Source: an uncultured Desulfovibrio sp.
GTDB taxonomy: Bacteria; Desulfobacterota; Desulfovibrionia; Desulfovibrionales; Desulfovibrionaceae
Assembly (NCBI RefSeq): GCF_902477725.1
Contig: NZ_CABSIF010000007.1
Coordinates: forward strand, 1-64,000
DNA: 64,000 nucleotides
Direction: 5' to 3'
Shown here piece after piece: positions 35,268-42,565 of this stretch. How positions within the stretch are numbered: the first letter of the stretch is position 1; each line of letters begins with the position of its first letter. A program made the position numbers and the translations under genes. Under the pieces are notes generated by a model. The model was not told the origin of the DNA. It worked only from the letters and a program-made list of their open reading frames with translations, and ran no database searches.

Positions 35268-35314
35268 GGCGCGCTGCCGTGCCTGGTCTGAAAACCAGCA
35301 ATCGGGCAGCGCGC
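35268..35314 (-). terminator. terminator after copper chaperone gene
   Basis: Exact 11-bp arms GGCGCGCTGCC and GGCAGCGCGCC with a second inner stem CTGGT/ACCAG. On the minus strand the stem is followed by TTTGTTTC. It should end the transcript of the small heavy-metal-associated protein. Confidence 0.75.
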
Positions 35315-35330
35315 CGTGAATGGTGCAGCC

Positions 35331-35346
35331 CTGTGATGGCTATCAC
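35331..35346. promoter_or_regulatory. second TGTGA-N6-TCACA palindrome
   Basis: A perfect TGTGA-TGGCTA-TCACA sequence, the same consensus as at 22677. It lies between the stop of the copper chaperone gene and its terminator, about 270 bp upstream of the Csd4-like gene. The position is odd for an operator, so function is doubtful. Confidence 0.35.
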
Positions 35347-35358
35347 AGATTCATACGC

Positions 35359-35556
35359 TTATTCCGGGTCAAAACCAATGTTGCTGATGGCGGTTTTCAG
35401 GGCCTGCATATCTACGGGCCCTGTTTCTTCAAAGCGCAGCTCTTTATCCTCAAGGTTGACCTGGGGATTGGCAACGCCAGATATTTTTGCCGCAGCTTTT
35501 TCTACAGCGGCCTTGCAGTGGCCGCAACGCATGCCATTGACTTTCAGGGTTTTCAT
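35359..35556 (-). CDS. CopZ-like copper chaperone (HMA domain)
   Basis: A 65-residue single heavy-metal-associated domain with the metal-binding motif GMRCGHC near the N-terminus and the usual beta-alpha-beta-beta-alpha-beta pattern. It would carry Cu(I) to the CopA ATPase encoded on the opposite strand 80 bp away. The first ATG of the frame lies 12 codons upstream, but GGAGG sits 5 bp before the ATG at 35556, so I use that start. Confidence 0.92.
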   Translation of the reverse strand: MKTLKVNGMRCGHCKAAVEKAAAKISGVANPQVNLEDKELRFEETGPVDMQALKTAISNIGFDPE

Positions 35557-35636
35557 CATATCCTCCATGCAGGAAAGAGTTTTCATTTTCATCTACAGCT
35601 TACTCGCCGCCATTCGGAATGACAAGTGGAGAACCC

Positions 35637-37970
35637 ATGAGCACAACTACGGATAAAGCCTGCCCTTTGCGTTTTGACATCAGCGGCATGCACTGCGCTG
35701 CCTGCTCCTCGCGCATTGAGCGGGTAGTGGGACGCATGGAAGGGGTGGAAAAAATCAGCGTGAACCTAGCTGCGGCCAGTGCTGAAGTGTGGCCCGGCGA
35801 TGGGCAGGACAGCGACTTGCAGCAAAGGATAATGGAGCGCGTGGCCACCCTTGGGTTCAGTGCGGCTCCCGCTGCGGATGATGACGTCCCCCGCCAATTT
35901 GAAGAAGGCAAAGCCAGAGCTGCGGCAGACATTCAGGCCCGTTTGCACCGTCTGCTGCCCATGGTTGCCTTTGCCGCACCTCTGCTGGTTATCTCCATGG
36001 GCCACATGCTCGGCCTGCCATTGCCGCAGGCGCTTGATCCGCACCTTTCGCCACGCGCCTTCATGCTGGCGCAGCTTGTACTCACTTTGCCCGTAGTGTG
36101 GCTGGGCCGCCATTTCTATGTGGACGGCATCAAGGCCCTCCTGCGCAAGGCCCCGGCCATGGATAGCCTTGTGGCCGTTGGCACGGGCGCGGCCTTTTTG
36201 TTCAGCCTTGGCAACACCCTGCTGGGGCTTGCCGGCAGTGAACCTATGACACGCGCCATGAACCTGTATTATGAATCCTGCGCCGTACTGCTGACCATGA
36301 TTGAATTCGGGCAGTATCTGGAGGCCGTTGCCAAGCGTCGCGCCGGTGACGCCATGGGCGCGCTTATGAGCCTGACGCCGGAAACCGCTTTGCGGCTCAA
36401 CCCTGCCGATGCCGCCGCTGCGCCGGAAGAAACGCCTTTGGCTCAGGTGCGCGTGGGAGATCATCTGCTGCTGCGCCCCGGCGGGCGTGTGCCCGTTGAC
36501 GGCACCGTGCTGACCGGCAAAAGCGCTGTTGACCTGTCACTGCTCACGGGCGAATCCATCCCTGTGCCCATCGGGCCGGGGGACAAGCTGGCGGCGGGCA
36601 GTGTAAACGGCGAAGGCTCACTGACTTTTGTGGCTGACGCTGTGGGCGGCAACACCCGTCTTGCCCGCATCATAAAACTGGTGCGCGAGGCTCAGGGAAG
36701 CAAGGCTCCCATCGCCCGGCTGGCCGACAGGGTAAGCTTTTATTTTGTGCCCGCCGTCATGGCCATTGCCCTTGTGGCGGCCCTTGCATGGCTTGTGTTC
36801 AGCTCTGAACCCATTACAACGCCGCTGACGATTTTTGTGGCTGTGCTGGTCATGGCCTGCCCATGCGCCATGGGCCTTGCCACGCCCATGTCCATCATGG
36901 TGGGCACGGGGCGGGGCGCACAGCTTGGCGTGCTGATCAAGAACGGCGCTGCTCTGGAGCAGGCCGGGCACATCAGCGTGCTGGCCGTGGACAAGACAGG
37001 CACCCTCACCACGGGCAAACCCGTGCTGACTGGCGTGACCCTGCTGAGTGCTCCTGCGGGTATGGACGAAAATACGCTGCTGGGCATGGCCGCCTCGCTG
37101 GAGGCGCGTTCCGAGCATCCTCTGGCTTTGGCCCTTGTGGGGGCGGCCAGGGAGCGCAATCTGGCATCCCTCCCGGTGGATGATGTGCAGGTAGCGCCCG
37201 GCATGGGTATTTCGGGCCGGGTGAAGCTGGATGGCGTGGACTATGGCCTTGCCGTGGGCAACAGAACATTCATGACTGAGCGTGGGCTCTCCGTGTCGGA
37301 AGAAGCGCAGCAAAGGCTGGCTCTGTTGGCCGAGGCCGGGCAGACGCCCTTGCTGCTGGCTCTTGAAAACAATGGCAGCACAAGCCTTGCGGGTATTCTG
37401 GCCCTTGCGGACGCCTTGCGCCCCGAATCCGCCTCTGTGGTGGCGGCCCTGCGCGGCATGGGCGTGCGCGTGGTTATGCTGACGGGTGACAATGAGCGCA
37501 CAGCAAAAGCCGTGGCGGCGCTGGCTGGTGTGGAGGAAATTGCCGCTGGGCTGTTGCCCGCGGACAAGGCCGCCTATGTGCGGCGTATGCAGGATGAAGG
37601 CCACGTGGTGGGCATGGTGGGCGACGGCATCAATGATGCCCCTGCCCTGGCTGCCGCCAATGTGGGCATGGCAGTGGGAACTGGCGTGGACGTGAGCGCC
37701 GAGGCGGGCGATATCGTGCTCATGCGGGACGGTATGGAGGCCGTGCTCACGGCTCTGGCGCTCTCGCGCGCGACCATGCGCAACATCCGCCAGAATCTTT
37801 TTTGGGCATTCGGCTACAACGTGCTTGGCCTGCCTGTGGCGGCAGGGCTGCTGCATGCTTTTGGCGGCCCCATGCTTTCGCCCATGCTGGCGGGCACGGC
37901 CATGGCGCTGTCTTCCGTTTCTGTTGTTACCAACGCCCTGAGGCTGCGTTTTTTCAAAATCATACGCTAG
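35637..37970 (+). CDS. copA: copper-exporting P1B-type ATPase
   Basis: A 777-residue Cu(I) efflux pump of the inner membrane. One N-terminal HMA domain carries GMHCAAC. Then come the P1B membrane helices, the LTGESIPVP actuator loop, the ion-binding MACPCAMGLATP, the phosphorylation site DKTGTLTTG, SEHPLALAL (nucleotide-binding HP motif) and GDGINDAPALAAANVG. The start at 35637 has GGAG at 7 bp. It is divergent from the copZ-like gene; the 80 bp between them must hold both promoters. Confidence 0.96.
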   Translation: MSTTTDKACPLRFDISGMHCAACSSRIERVVGRMEGVEKISVNLAAASAEVWPGDGQDSDLQQRIMERVATLGFSAAPAADDDVPRQFEEGKARAAADIQARLHRLLPMVAFAAPLLVISMGHMLGLPLPQALDPHLSPRAFMLAQLVLTLPVVWLGRHFYVDGIKALLRKAPAMDSLVAVGTGAAFLFSLGNTLLGLAGSEPMTRAMNLYYESCAVLLTMIEFGQYLEAVAKRRAGDAMGALMSLTPETALRLNPADAAAAPEETPLAQVRVGDHLLLRPGGRVPVDGTVLTGKSAVDLSLLTGESIPVPIGPGDKLAAGSVNGEGSLTFVADAVGGNTRLARIIKLVREAQGSKAPIARLADRVSFYFVPAVMAIALVAALAWLVFSSEPITTPLTIFVAVLVMACPCAMGLATPMSIMVGTGRGAQLGVLIKNGAALEQAGHISVLAVDKTGTLTTGKPVLTGVTLLSAPAGMDENTLLGMAASLEARSEHPLALALVGAARERNLASLPVDDVQVAPGMGISGRVKLDGVDYGLAVGNRTFMTERGLSVSEEAQQRLALLAEAGQTPLLLALENNGSTSLAGILALADALRPESASVVAALRGMGVRVVMLTGDNERTAKAVAALAGVEEIAAGLLPADKAAYVRRMQDEGHVVGMVGDGINDAPALAAANVGMAVGTGVDVSAEAGDIVLMRDGMEAVLTALALSRATMRNIRQNLFWAFGYNVLGLPVAAGLLHAFGGPMLSPMLAGTAMALSSVSVVTNALRLRFFKIIR

Positions 37971-38136
37971 CCGGGTGCCTGTTTCAGACATTGCGGATCA
38001 GCGTCCAGAAGTATACATCCACACGGTTGCGTTCCATTGGGGCGCAACCTTATTTTTTTAGAACTGTTACCGCCTGAAATAGCTGTTTGACTGCGGGCAA
38101 AACCCGCCTGCTCCTGTTTCGCGGCAAGGACGCTGC

Positions 38137-39333
38137 ATGGTTCCCGTTTATTACTGGCTTCCTGCTCTGGGCTGTCTGGGCATGGGTTTTATGTTTCTGA
38201 ACGTATCTGCCGTGGCGGAGCAGTTCAGGAGTCTTTTCAGCCTCAATTACGCAGGGCTTGGTGTTTTTCTCAGCGCGCCCTTTTGGGCGCACACGCTGGT
38301 GCAGGTTCCTGCGGGCCTTGTGGTGGACAGGCTGGGCACACTGCGCACACTGGCTCTCTCGGCTCTTTTGTGCGCCGCTGGCGGCTTTGTGCCATTGCTC
38401 CTGCCGCATAGCATGGTTCTGGCCGTGTGTATGCGCATGCTCATCGGGCTGGCTACGGGCTTGCTGTTTCTTTCAATGGTTTCCGCCGTCAAGACCCTGT
38501 GCCCTCCGGCCTTCATGAGCCGGGCGCAAGGCTTGCAGGGCGCGGCATTCAGCCTGGGAACAATGGTTCCCTTTATCGTGCTGCCATATTTTGGCGAAAA
38601 CGGCTGGGCGGCGGCCTATATTCTGGGTGGCCTTATGTCCGTGGCCTTGCTGGCTTCGCTCTTGTGCCCGCCCCTTGCGCCGCTGCGCCGCGAAACCGGA
38701 ACAAAACCAAGCTCTGCGGGCAATGTGCTGCGCGTGATGGGGCAGGTGGCGCGCAACAGGCGGCTGTGGTTTATCGGCTGCTGCCACGGATTTTCTTTCG
38801 GCACCATCACGGCTCTGGGCAACTGGCTTTCCATGATGCTGGCAGACAGTGCCAGTTCTGGGGCCGTTGCAGGCAGCAGTGGCGCAGAAGCCTGGGCATT
38901 GCCCACAAGCCTTGTGCTGCTGGCGGGTACAATGGCGCGGATTGCTGGCGGCGAACTTGGCCGCGCCTTGCCCAAGCAGAAACTGCTTGTGGGTCTTGTG
39001 CTCGGCATCGGGCTTTTTTATCTGCTTCTGGCTCTGGCGGGCAGCACATGGATGCTGCTGGCCTGCGCCTTTGCACTGGCCGTGTGCTGTGGCGGCACCT
39101 ATGCCTCGGTTTTTACCCTGACCATTGAGGCCGCTGGGGCCAGCCATACGGCAACAGGCATTGGCTTCATGTCCATGCTTGCCAACTGCGTGAATGTGGG
39201 CCTGATTCTGCTGCTGGGCGTGGTGCGCGAATACTTGGGCGGCTTTGCTCCGGCGCTGGCGCTTTGCAGCGTGTGCGTGCTGCTCCTGCTTTTGTGGGGT
39301 CGCTCCATCAAGTGGCAATGCCGGGAAGAGTAA
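38137..39333 (+). CDS. MFS transporter
   Basis: A 398-residue major facilitator protein with twelve hydrophobic segments and the loop signature GLVVDRLGTLRTL between segments 2 and 3. The first half also shows RMLIGLATGLLFLSMVSAV. The substrate cannot be deduced; it resembles NarK/OFA-like single-polypeptide carriers only in general. An AAGGA site precedes the ATG. It follows copA by 166 bp on the same strand and ends at a strong terminator. Confidence 0.88.
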   Translation: MVPVYYWLPALGCLGMGFMFLNVSAVAEQFRSLFSLNYAGLGVFLSAPFWAHTLVQVPAGLVVDRLGTLRTLALSALLCAAGGFVPLLLPHSMVLAVCMRMLIGLATGLLFLSMVSAVKTLCPPAFMSRAQGLQGAAFSLGTMVPFIVLPYFGENGWAAAYILGGLMSVALLASLLCPPLAPLRRETGTKPSSAGNVLRVMGQVARNRRLWFIGCCHGFSFGTITALGNWLSMMLADSASSGAVAGSSGAEAWALPTSLVLLAGTMARIAGGELGRALPKQKLLVGLVLGIGLFYLLLALAGSTWMLLACAFALAVCCGGTYASVFTLTIEAAGASHTATGIGFMSMLANCVNVGLILLLGVVREYLGGFAPALALCSVCVLLLLLWGRSIKWQCREE

Positions 39334-39368
39334 AAACGAAGGCCCGCCAAATGGCGGGCCTTCGTTTT
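39333..39368. terminator. bidirectional rho-independent terminator
   Basis: A perfect 16-bp stem (AAAACGAAGGCCCGCC and its complement) with a 4-base loop, starting right at the end of the MFS gene. The T-rich end on each strand lets it serve the convergent SMR gene as well. Confidence 0.93.
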
Positions 39369-39385
39369 ATGCAATACTTGCGGGA

Positions 39386-39712
39386 TCAGGGCGTCATTGC
39401 TTTCAGCACAACAACGCCGCCGATAATCATGGCAACGCCCAGCGCTCGGCCCCAGTTGAGGGCGTCGCCAAACACAGCAACGCCAAGAATGAATGTCCCC
39501 GCCGCGCCTATCCCCGTCCACACGGCGTAGGCCGTGCCCATGGGGATCTGCTTTTGAGCCAGAAAGAGCAGCCAGCCGCTCAGGGCCATGCTGGCAACGG
39601 AAAGCGAGATAGCTGCCATTCGCCATGCGGGTGCTGTTTGCGCCACCTTGAATCCGAGGGGCCAGCCTATTTCGCACAATCCCGCTGCAATGAGCGCTAC
39701 CCAGGGATTCAT
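39386..39712 (-). CDS. SMR-family exporter, SugE/Gdx-like
   Basis: A 108-residue small multidrug resistance protein with four membrane segments and the conserved Glu in LIAAGLCEIGWPLGFK (residue 14). The GTAYAVWTGIGAAGTFILGVAVFGD block is nearer to the guanidinium-exporting Gdx/SugE subtype than to EmrE. Subtype assignment is from motif memory. Its ATG overlaps the stop of the tRNA methyltransferase gene (ATGA). I see no guanidine riboswitch upstream because the gene is coupled to trmI. Confidence 0.88.
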   Translation of the reverse strand: MNPWVALIAAGLCEIGWPLGFKVAQTAPAWRMAAISLSVASMALSGWLLFLAQKQIPMGTAYAVWTGIGAAGTFILGVAVFGDALNWGRALGVAMIIGGVVVLKAMTP

Positions 39713-40593
39713 TCCATATCACCCTCAGGAGCTTCAGGGGCTTCGTCAGTCAGGCCAAGGCGGGCCTGACGGGCGGCTTCCTGCTTGCGCTCACGTGTGC
39801 CCATGGGCTTGCGCGAATCAAAATCCGCGCTGCGATTCTGCTGGCGGGCAAAAACCAGAAAACCCGTGTGGGCTGTCATGCGGTCTTCGGGGCGCAGGCG
39901 GTCAGCCACGGGCTTCCAGCGGCGAATAAGAATCTCGCACACTTCCACATCGGCAAAGGGGCCGCGCTCAAGGCCCAGCAGCAGCTTGCTCACCTGATCC
40001 ACCGTGGGCAGCAAAAAGCCGAAGCTTGCACCGGGGCGCACAGCGGCCAGGGCGTGGTCGAGGTATTCCCAGGGAGTGCGCACATCAAGGAACAGCGCGT
40101 CCGCGCCAGTTACGGCAAATCCTTCGGCCACATCGCGGTTGTGCAGCTCCACATTTTCGCCTACGCCCGCCCACTCAAGGTTGCGGCGCGCCAGCTTCAT
40201 GAATTCCTCGCGGGCCTCGTGGCTCACCACGTGTCCGGTAGGGCCGCAAAACCACGAAAGCCCCGTGGTCAGGCCGCCGGAACCGCAGCCCGCCTCAATG
40301 ATGGTACGGCCAGGCCCGGCGCCGAGGCGCAGGCAGATATAGGCGATATCCTTGGGGTAGATGATCTGCGTCTGACGCTTGAGGCCCTTGAGGCGGTCAT
40401 ACAGGGTGGCTTCCATCACCTGAATGGGCACATTCTGGTTGGTGTAGACCACAGAGCCAAGATCGGCCTGCGCCACATCGGCGGAAACAAGGGTGCCATC
40501 GTTGCTGTGCCAGTCCTGGCCTTCAACGAGGCGTTTGACATAGCGGCGGCCCTTGGGGGTTACATAGACGACAAGCGTACCGAAGGGAATCAT
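39709..40593 (-). CDS. trmI: tRNA (adenine-N1)-methyltransferase
   Basis: A Rossmann-fold methyltransferase that makes m1A at position 58 of tRNA, using S-adenosylmethionine. The SAM motif is IIEAGCGSGGLTTGLSWF near residue 97; QIIYPKDIAYI and LFLDVRTPWEYLDHAL are the other family blocks. The 294-residue length is usual, with a charged Glu/Ala/Arg-rich C-terminal tail. AAGGAA precedes the ATG. The SMR gene is coupled downstream. Confidence 0.93.
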   Translation of the reverse strand: MIPFGTLVVYVTPKGRRYVKRLVEGQDWHSNDGTLVSADVAQADLGSVVYTNQNVPIQVMEATLYDRLKGLKRQTQIIYPKDIAYICLRLGAGPGRTIIEAGCGSGGLTTGLSWFCGPTGHVVSHEAREEFMKLARRNLEWAGVGENVELHNRDVAEGFAVTGADALFLDVRTPWEYLDHALAAVRPGASFGFLLPTVDQVSKLLLGLERGPFADVEVCEILIRRWKPVADRLRPEDRMTAHTGFLVFARQQNRSADFDSRKPMGTRERKQEAARQARLGLTDEAPEAPEGDME

Positions 40594-40661
40594 GAGGTTC
40601 CTTTATTAGCTGCTTCAGGGCCGCGCAAGTGGCGCTTCCCTCAGGTGTCAGAAAAAATGCC

Positions 40662-42383
40662 TCAGTGCCGCGCTGCCGCGTCTACCGAAACAAAGCGCCA
40701 GTCGGCAACGGAAAAAAGACCGCGCGCGGTCAGCTTGAGTGAGGGAATCACGGGCAGGGCCATGAAGCTCAGAGCCATGAGCGGAGCCACATTGGCCGGA
40801 ATTCCGTGCCCGTGCAGCAGACCGTGGATGGCATCCAGCGCGCGTACAACAGTTTCCGGGGCTTCGTGGGTCATCAGCCCGGCCACGGGCAGGGGCAGCT
40901 CCTCCAGAATACGGCCCTCGCTTGCAACGGCGATGCCGCCGCCCATGGCAGCCACGCGGCGCACGGCGGCCAGCATGTCTGCATCGTTATCGCCGCAGAC
41001 CACAATATTGTGCGAGTCGTGGCTTACAGAGGTTGCCACTGCCGCGTTGCGCAGGCCGTATCCGGCCAGGATGCCCACGCCCACCTTGCCCGTGGCCTTG
41101 TGGCGTTCCACAACGGCCAGCTTGCACAGGCCATCGGTCTGGCGGGCGTCAAAAAGTCCATTGGTGCAGGTGACATCGTGCTCTTCGGCATCCGTCACCA
41201 GCGAGCCGGGATGCAGGCGGATAACCCGCGCACGGCCCGATGGCAGGGGCAGCGCAAACACTTCATCCGGCAGGGGCGCAAGCCGCACCGTATTGGTCAG
41301 GTCGTTCAGTGGCGGATCTGCCAACAAGGTGAGCATGCGGCCTTCTGCGGCGATCTGCCTCCCGCCCGCAAAGGTCATGCGCACATTGAAGGACGCCAGA
41401 TCGTCAACCAGCACGCAGTCGGCGTCATAGCCGGGGGCAATGGCGCCCTTGCCTTGCAGTCCCTCGGCCTCGGCGGCGTTGAGGGTGCACAGGCGTACGG
41501 CGGTGACGGGATCCATGCCCAGAGCCACGGCCTTGCGCAGCACTTCATCCATATGGCCCGCCGTCAGCAGCTCGGAGGCGTGGCGGTCGTCGCAGCAGAA
41601 GGCGCAGCGGTGGCAGTTGCCGGGCGTGACCAGCGGGGCCAGCGCAGGCAGGTTGCGCGCTGCGGAGCCGTCACGCAAAAAGATGCGGCAACCGCGCATG
41701 AGGTTCTGGTGAAATTCTTCAGCCGTGGTGCATTCGTGCGTATTGGCAATGCCCGTGCACAGGTAGGCGTCGAGTTCCCTGCCCAGCAGGGCCGGGGCGT
41801 GTCCGTCAACGGGCTTGCGCCGTGAACGGCTCAGGGCAATCTTTTCCAGCACTTCCGGGTCTCCGCTGAGCACGCCGGGGTAGTTCATCATCTCGCCCAG
41901 CGAGGCAACGTGCGGGTCGTCCATGAAGGGTGCCAGGTCTTTGGCTTGCAGCACAGCGCCGCTGTCTTCAAAAGGTGTGGCCGGAACGCATGAAGGCAGT
42001 GCCAGAAAGATGCTCAGGGGCAGGGTTTGGGCGCTGGCAAGCAAGAAGCGCAAGGCCGCGGTGCCGCATACGTTTGCCAGTTCGTGCGGGTCGGCCACCA
42101 CGGATGTGGTGCCGTGGGGCAGGGCCATTTCGGCAAAGCGCGCCGGAGTGACCATGCTGGATTCCAGATGAATGTGGGCATCGATGAAACCGGGCAGCAG
42201 ATAGGCCCCCTGGGCATCCACCACTTCGCGGGCTTCGCGCTGGCCGAACCCCAGAAAAACGCCGTCTCCGATGGCTACGGAATCCTGCCGCACCAGACCG
42301 GAAAAAACATCAACAACTCTGGCGTTTGTGATGAGTATATCCGCCGGTTCGCTTCCGGCGGCCATGTAGATGCGGTGCTTCAT
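40662..42383 (-). CDS. ade: adenine deaminase
   Basis: An amidohydrolase of 573 residues that converts adenine to hypoxanthine and ammonia for purine salvage. Metal and substrate motifs are PGFIDAHIHLESSM, VVADPHELANVCG, ANTHECTT, CCDDRHA and a C-terminal IVVCGDNDADM block. The start at 42383 (MKHRIYMAAG) has a GGAG site; the longer frame upstream is ruled out because it runs through the 22-bp inverted repeat at 42476-42531. Confidence 0.95.
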   Translation of the reverse strand: MKHRIYMAAGSEPADILITNARVVDVFSGLVRQDSVAIGDGVFLGFGQREAREVVDAQGAYLLPGFIDAHIHLESSMVTPARFAEMALPHGTTSVVADPHELANVCGTAALRFLLASAQTLPLSIFLALPSCVPATPFEDSGAVLQAKDLAPFMDDPHVASLGEMMNYPGVLSGDPEVLEKIALSRSRRKPVDGHAPALLGRELDAYLCTGIANTHECTTAEEFHQNLMRGCRIFLRDGSAARNLPALAPLVTPGNCHRCAFCCDDRHASELLTAGHMDEVLRKAVALGMDPVTAVRLCTLNAAEAEGLQGKGAIAPGYDADCVLVDDLASFNVRMTFAGGRQIAAEGRMLTLLADPPLNDLTNTVRLAPLPDEVFALPLPSGRARVIRLHPGSLVTDAEEHDVTCTNGLFDARQTDGLCKLAVVERHKATGKVGVGILAGYGLRNAAVATSVSHDSHNIVVCGDNDADMLAAVRRVAAMGGGIAVASEGRILEELPLPVAGLMTHEAPETVVRALDAIHGLLHGHGIPANVAPLMALSFMALPVIPSLKLTARGLFSVADWRFVSVDAAARH

Positions 42384-42475
42384 GGCGGTCTCCGCCCCGC
42401 AGGGCAGGCTGCACCACGCCGGGGCGTTTGCAGGATGGAAATTTCGGCTTTTGCCGGGTGGTCTTGTCTGCGCCG

Positions 42476-42531
42476 CGTCACGCACGGGAATTGCATCGCC
42501 TTTCTGGCTGATGCAATTCCCGTGCGTGACG
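42476..42531. repeat. 22-bp perfect inverted repeat upstream of ade
   Basis: Arms at 42476-42497 and 42510-42531 are exact complements around a 12-nt loop. The arm includes the sequence CACGGGAATTGCATC. It lies between the PBP1A stop (42566) and the ade start (42383), both on the minus strand. There is no T-run on the minus strand, so it is not a standard terminator. A leader-RNA structure for ade or a processing site is possible. Confidence 0.8.
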
Positions 42532-42565
42532 GTGGCTTTAAATGTCTGGCTTCTGAGTTCTGCGC

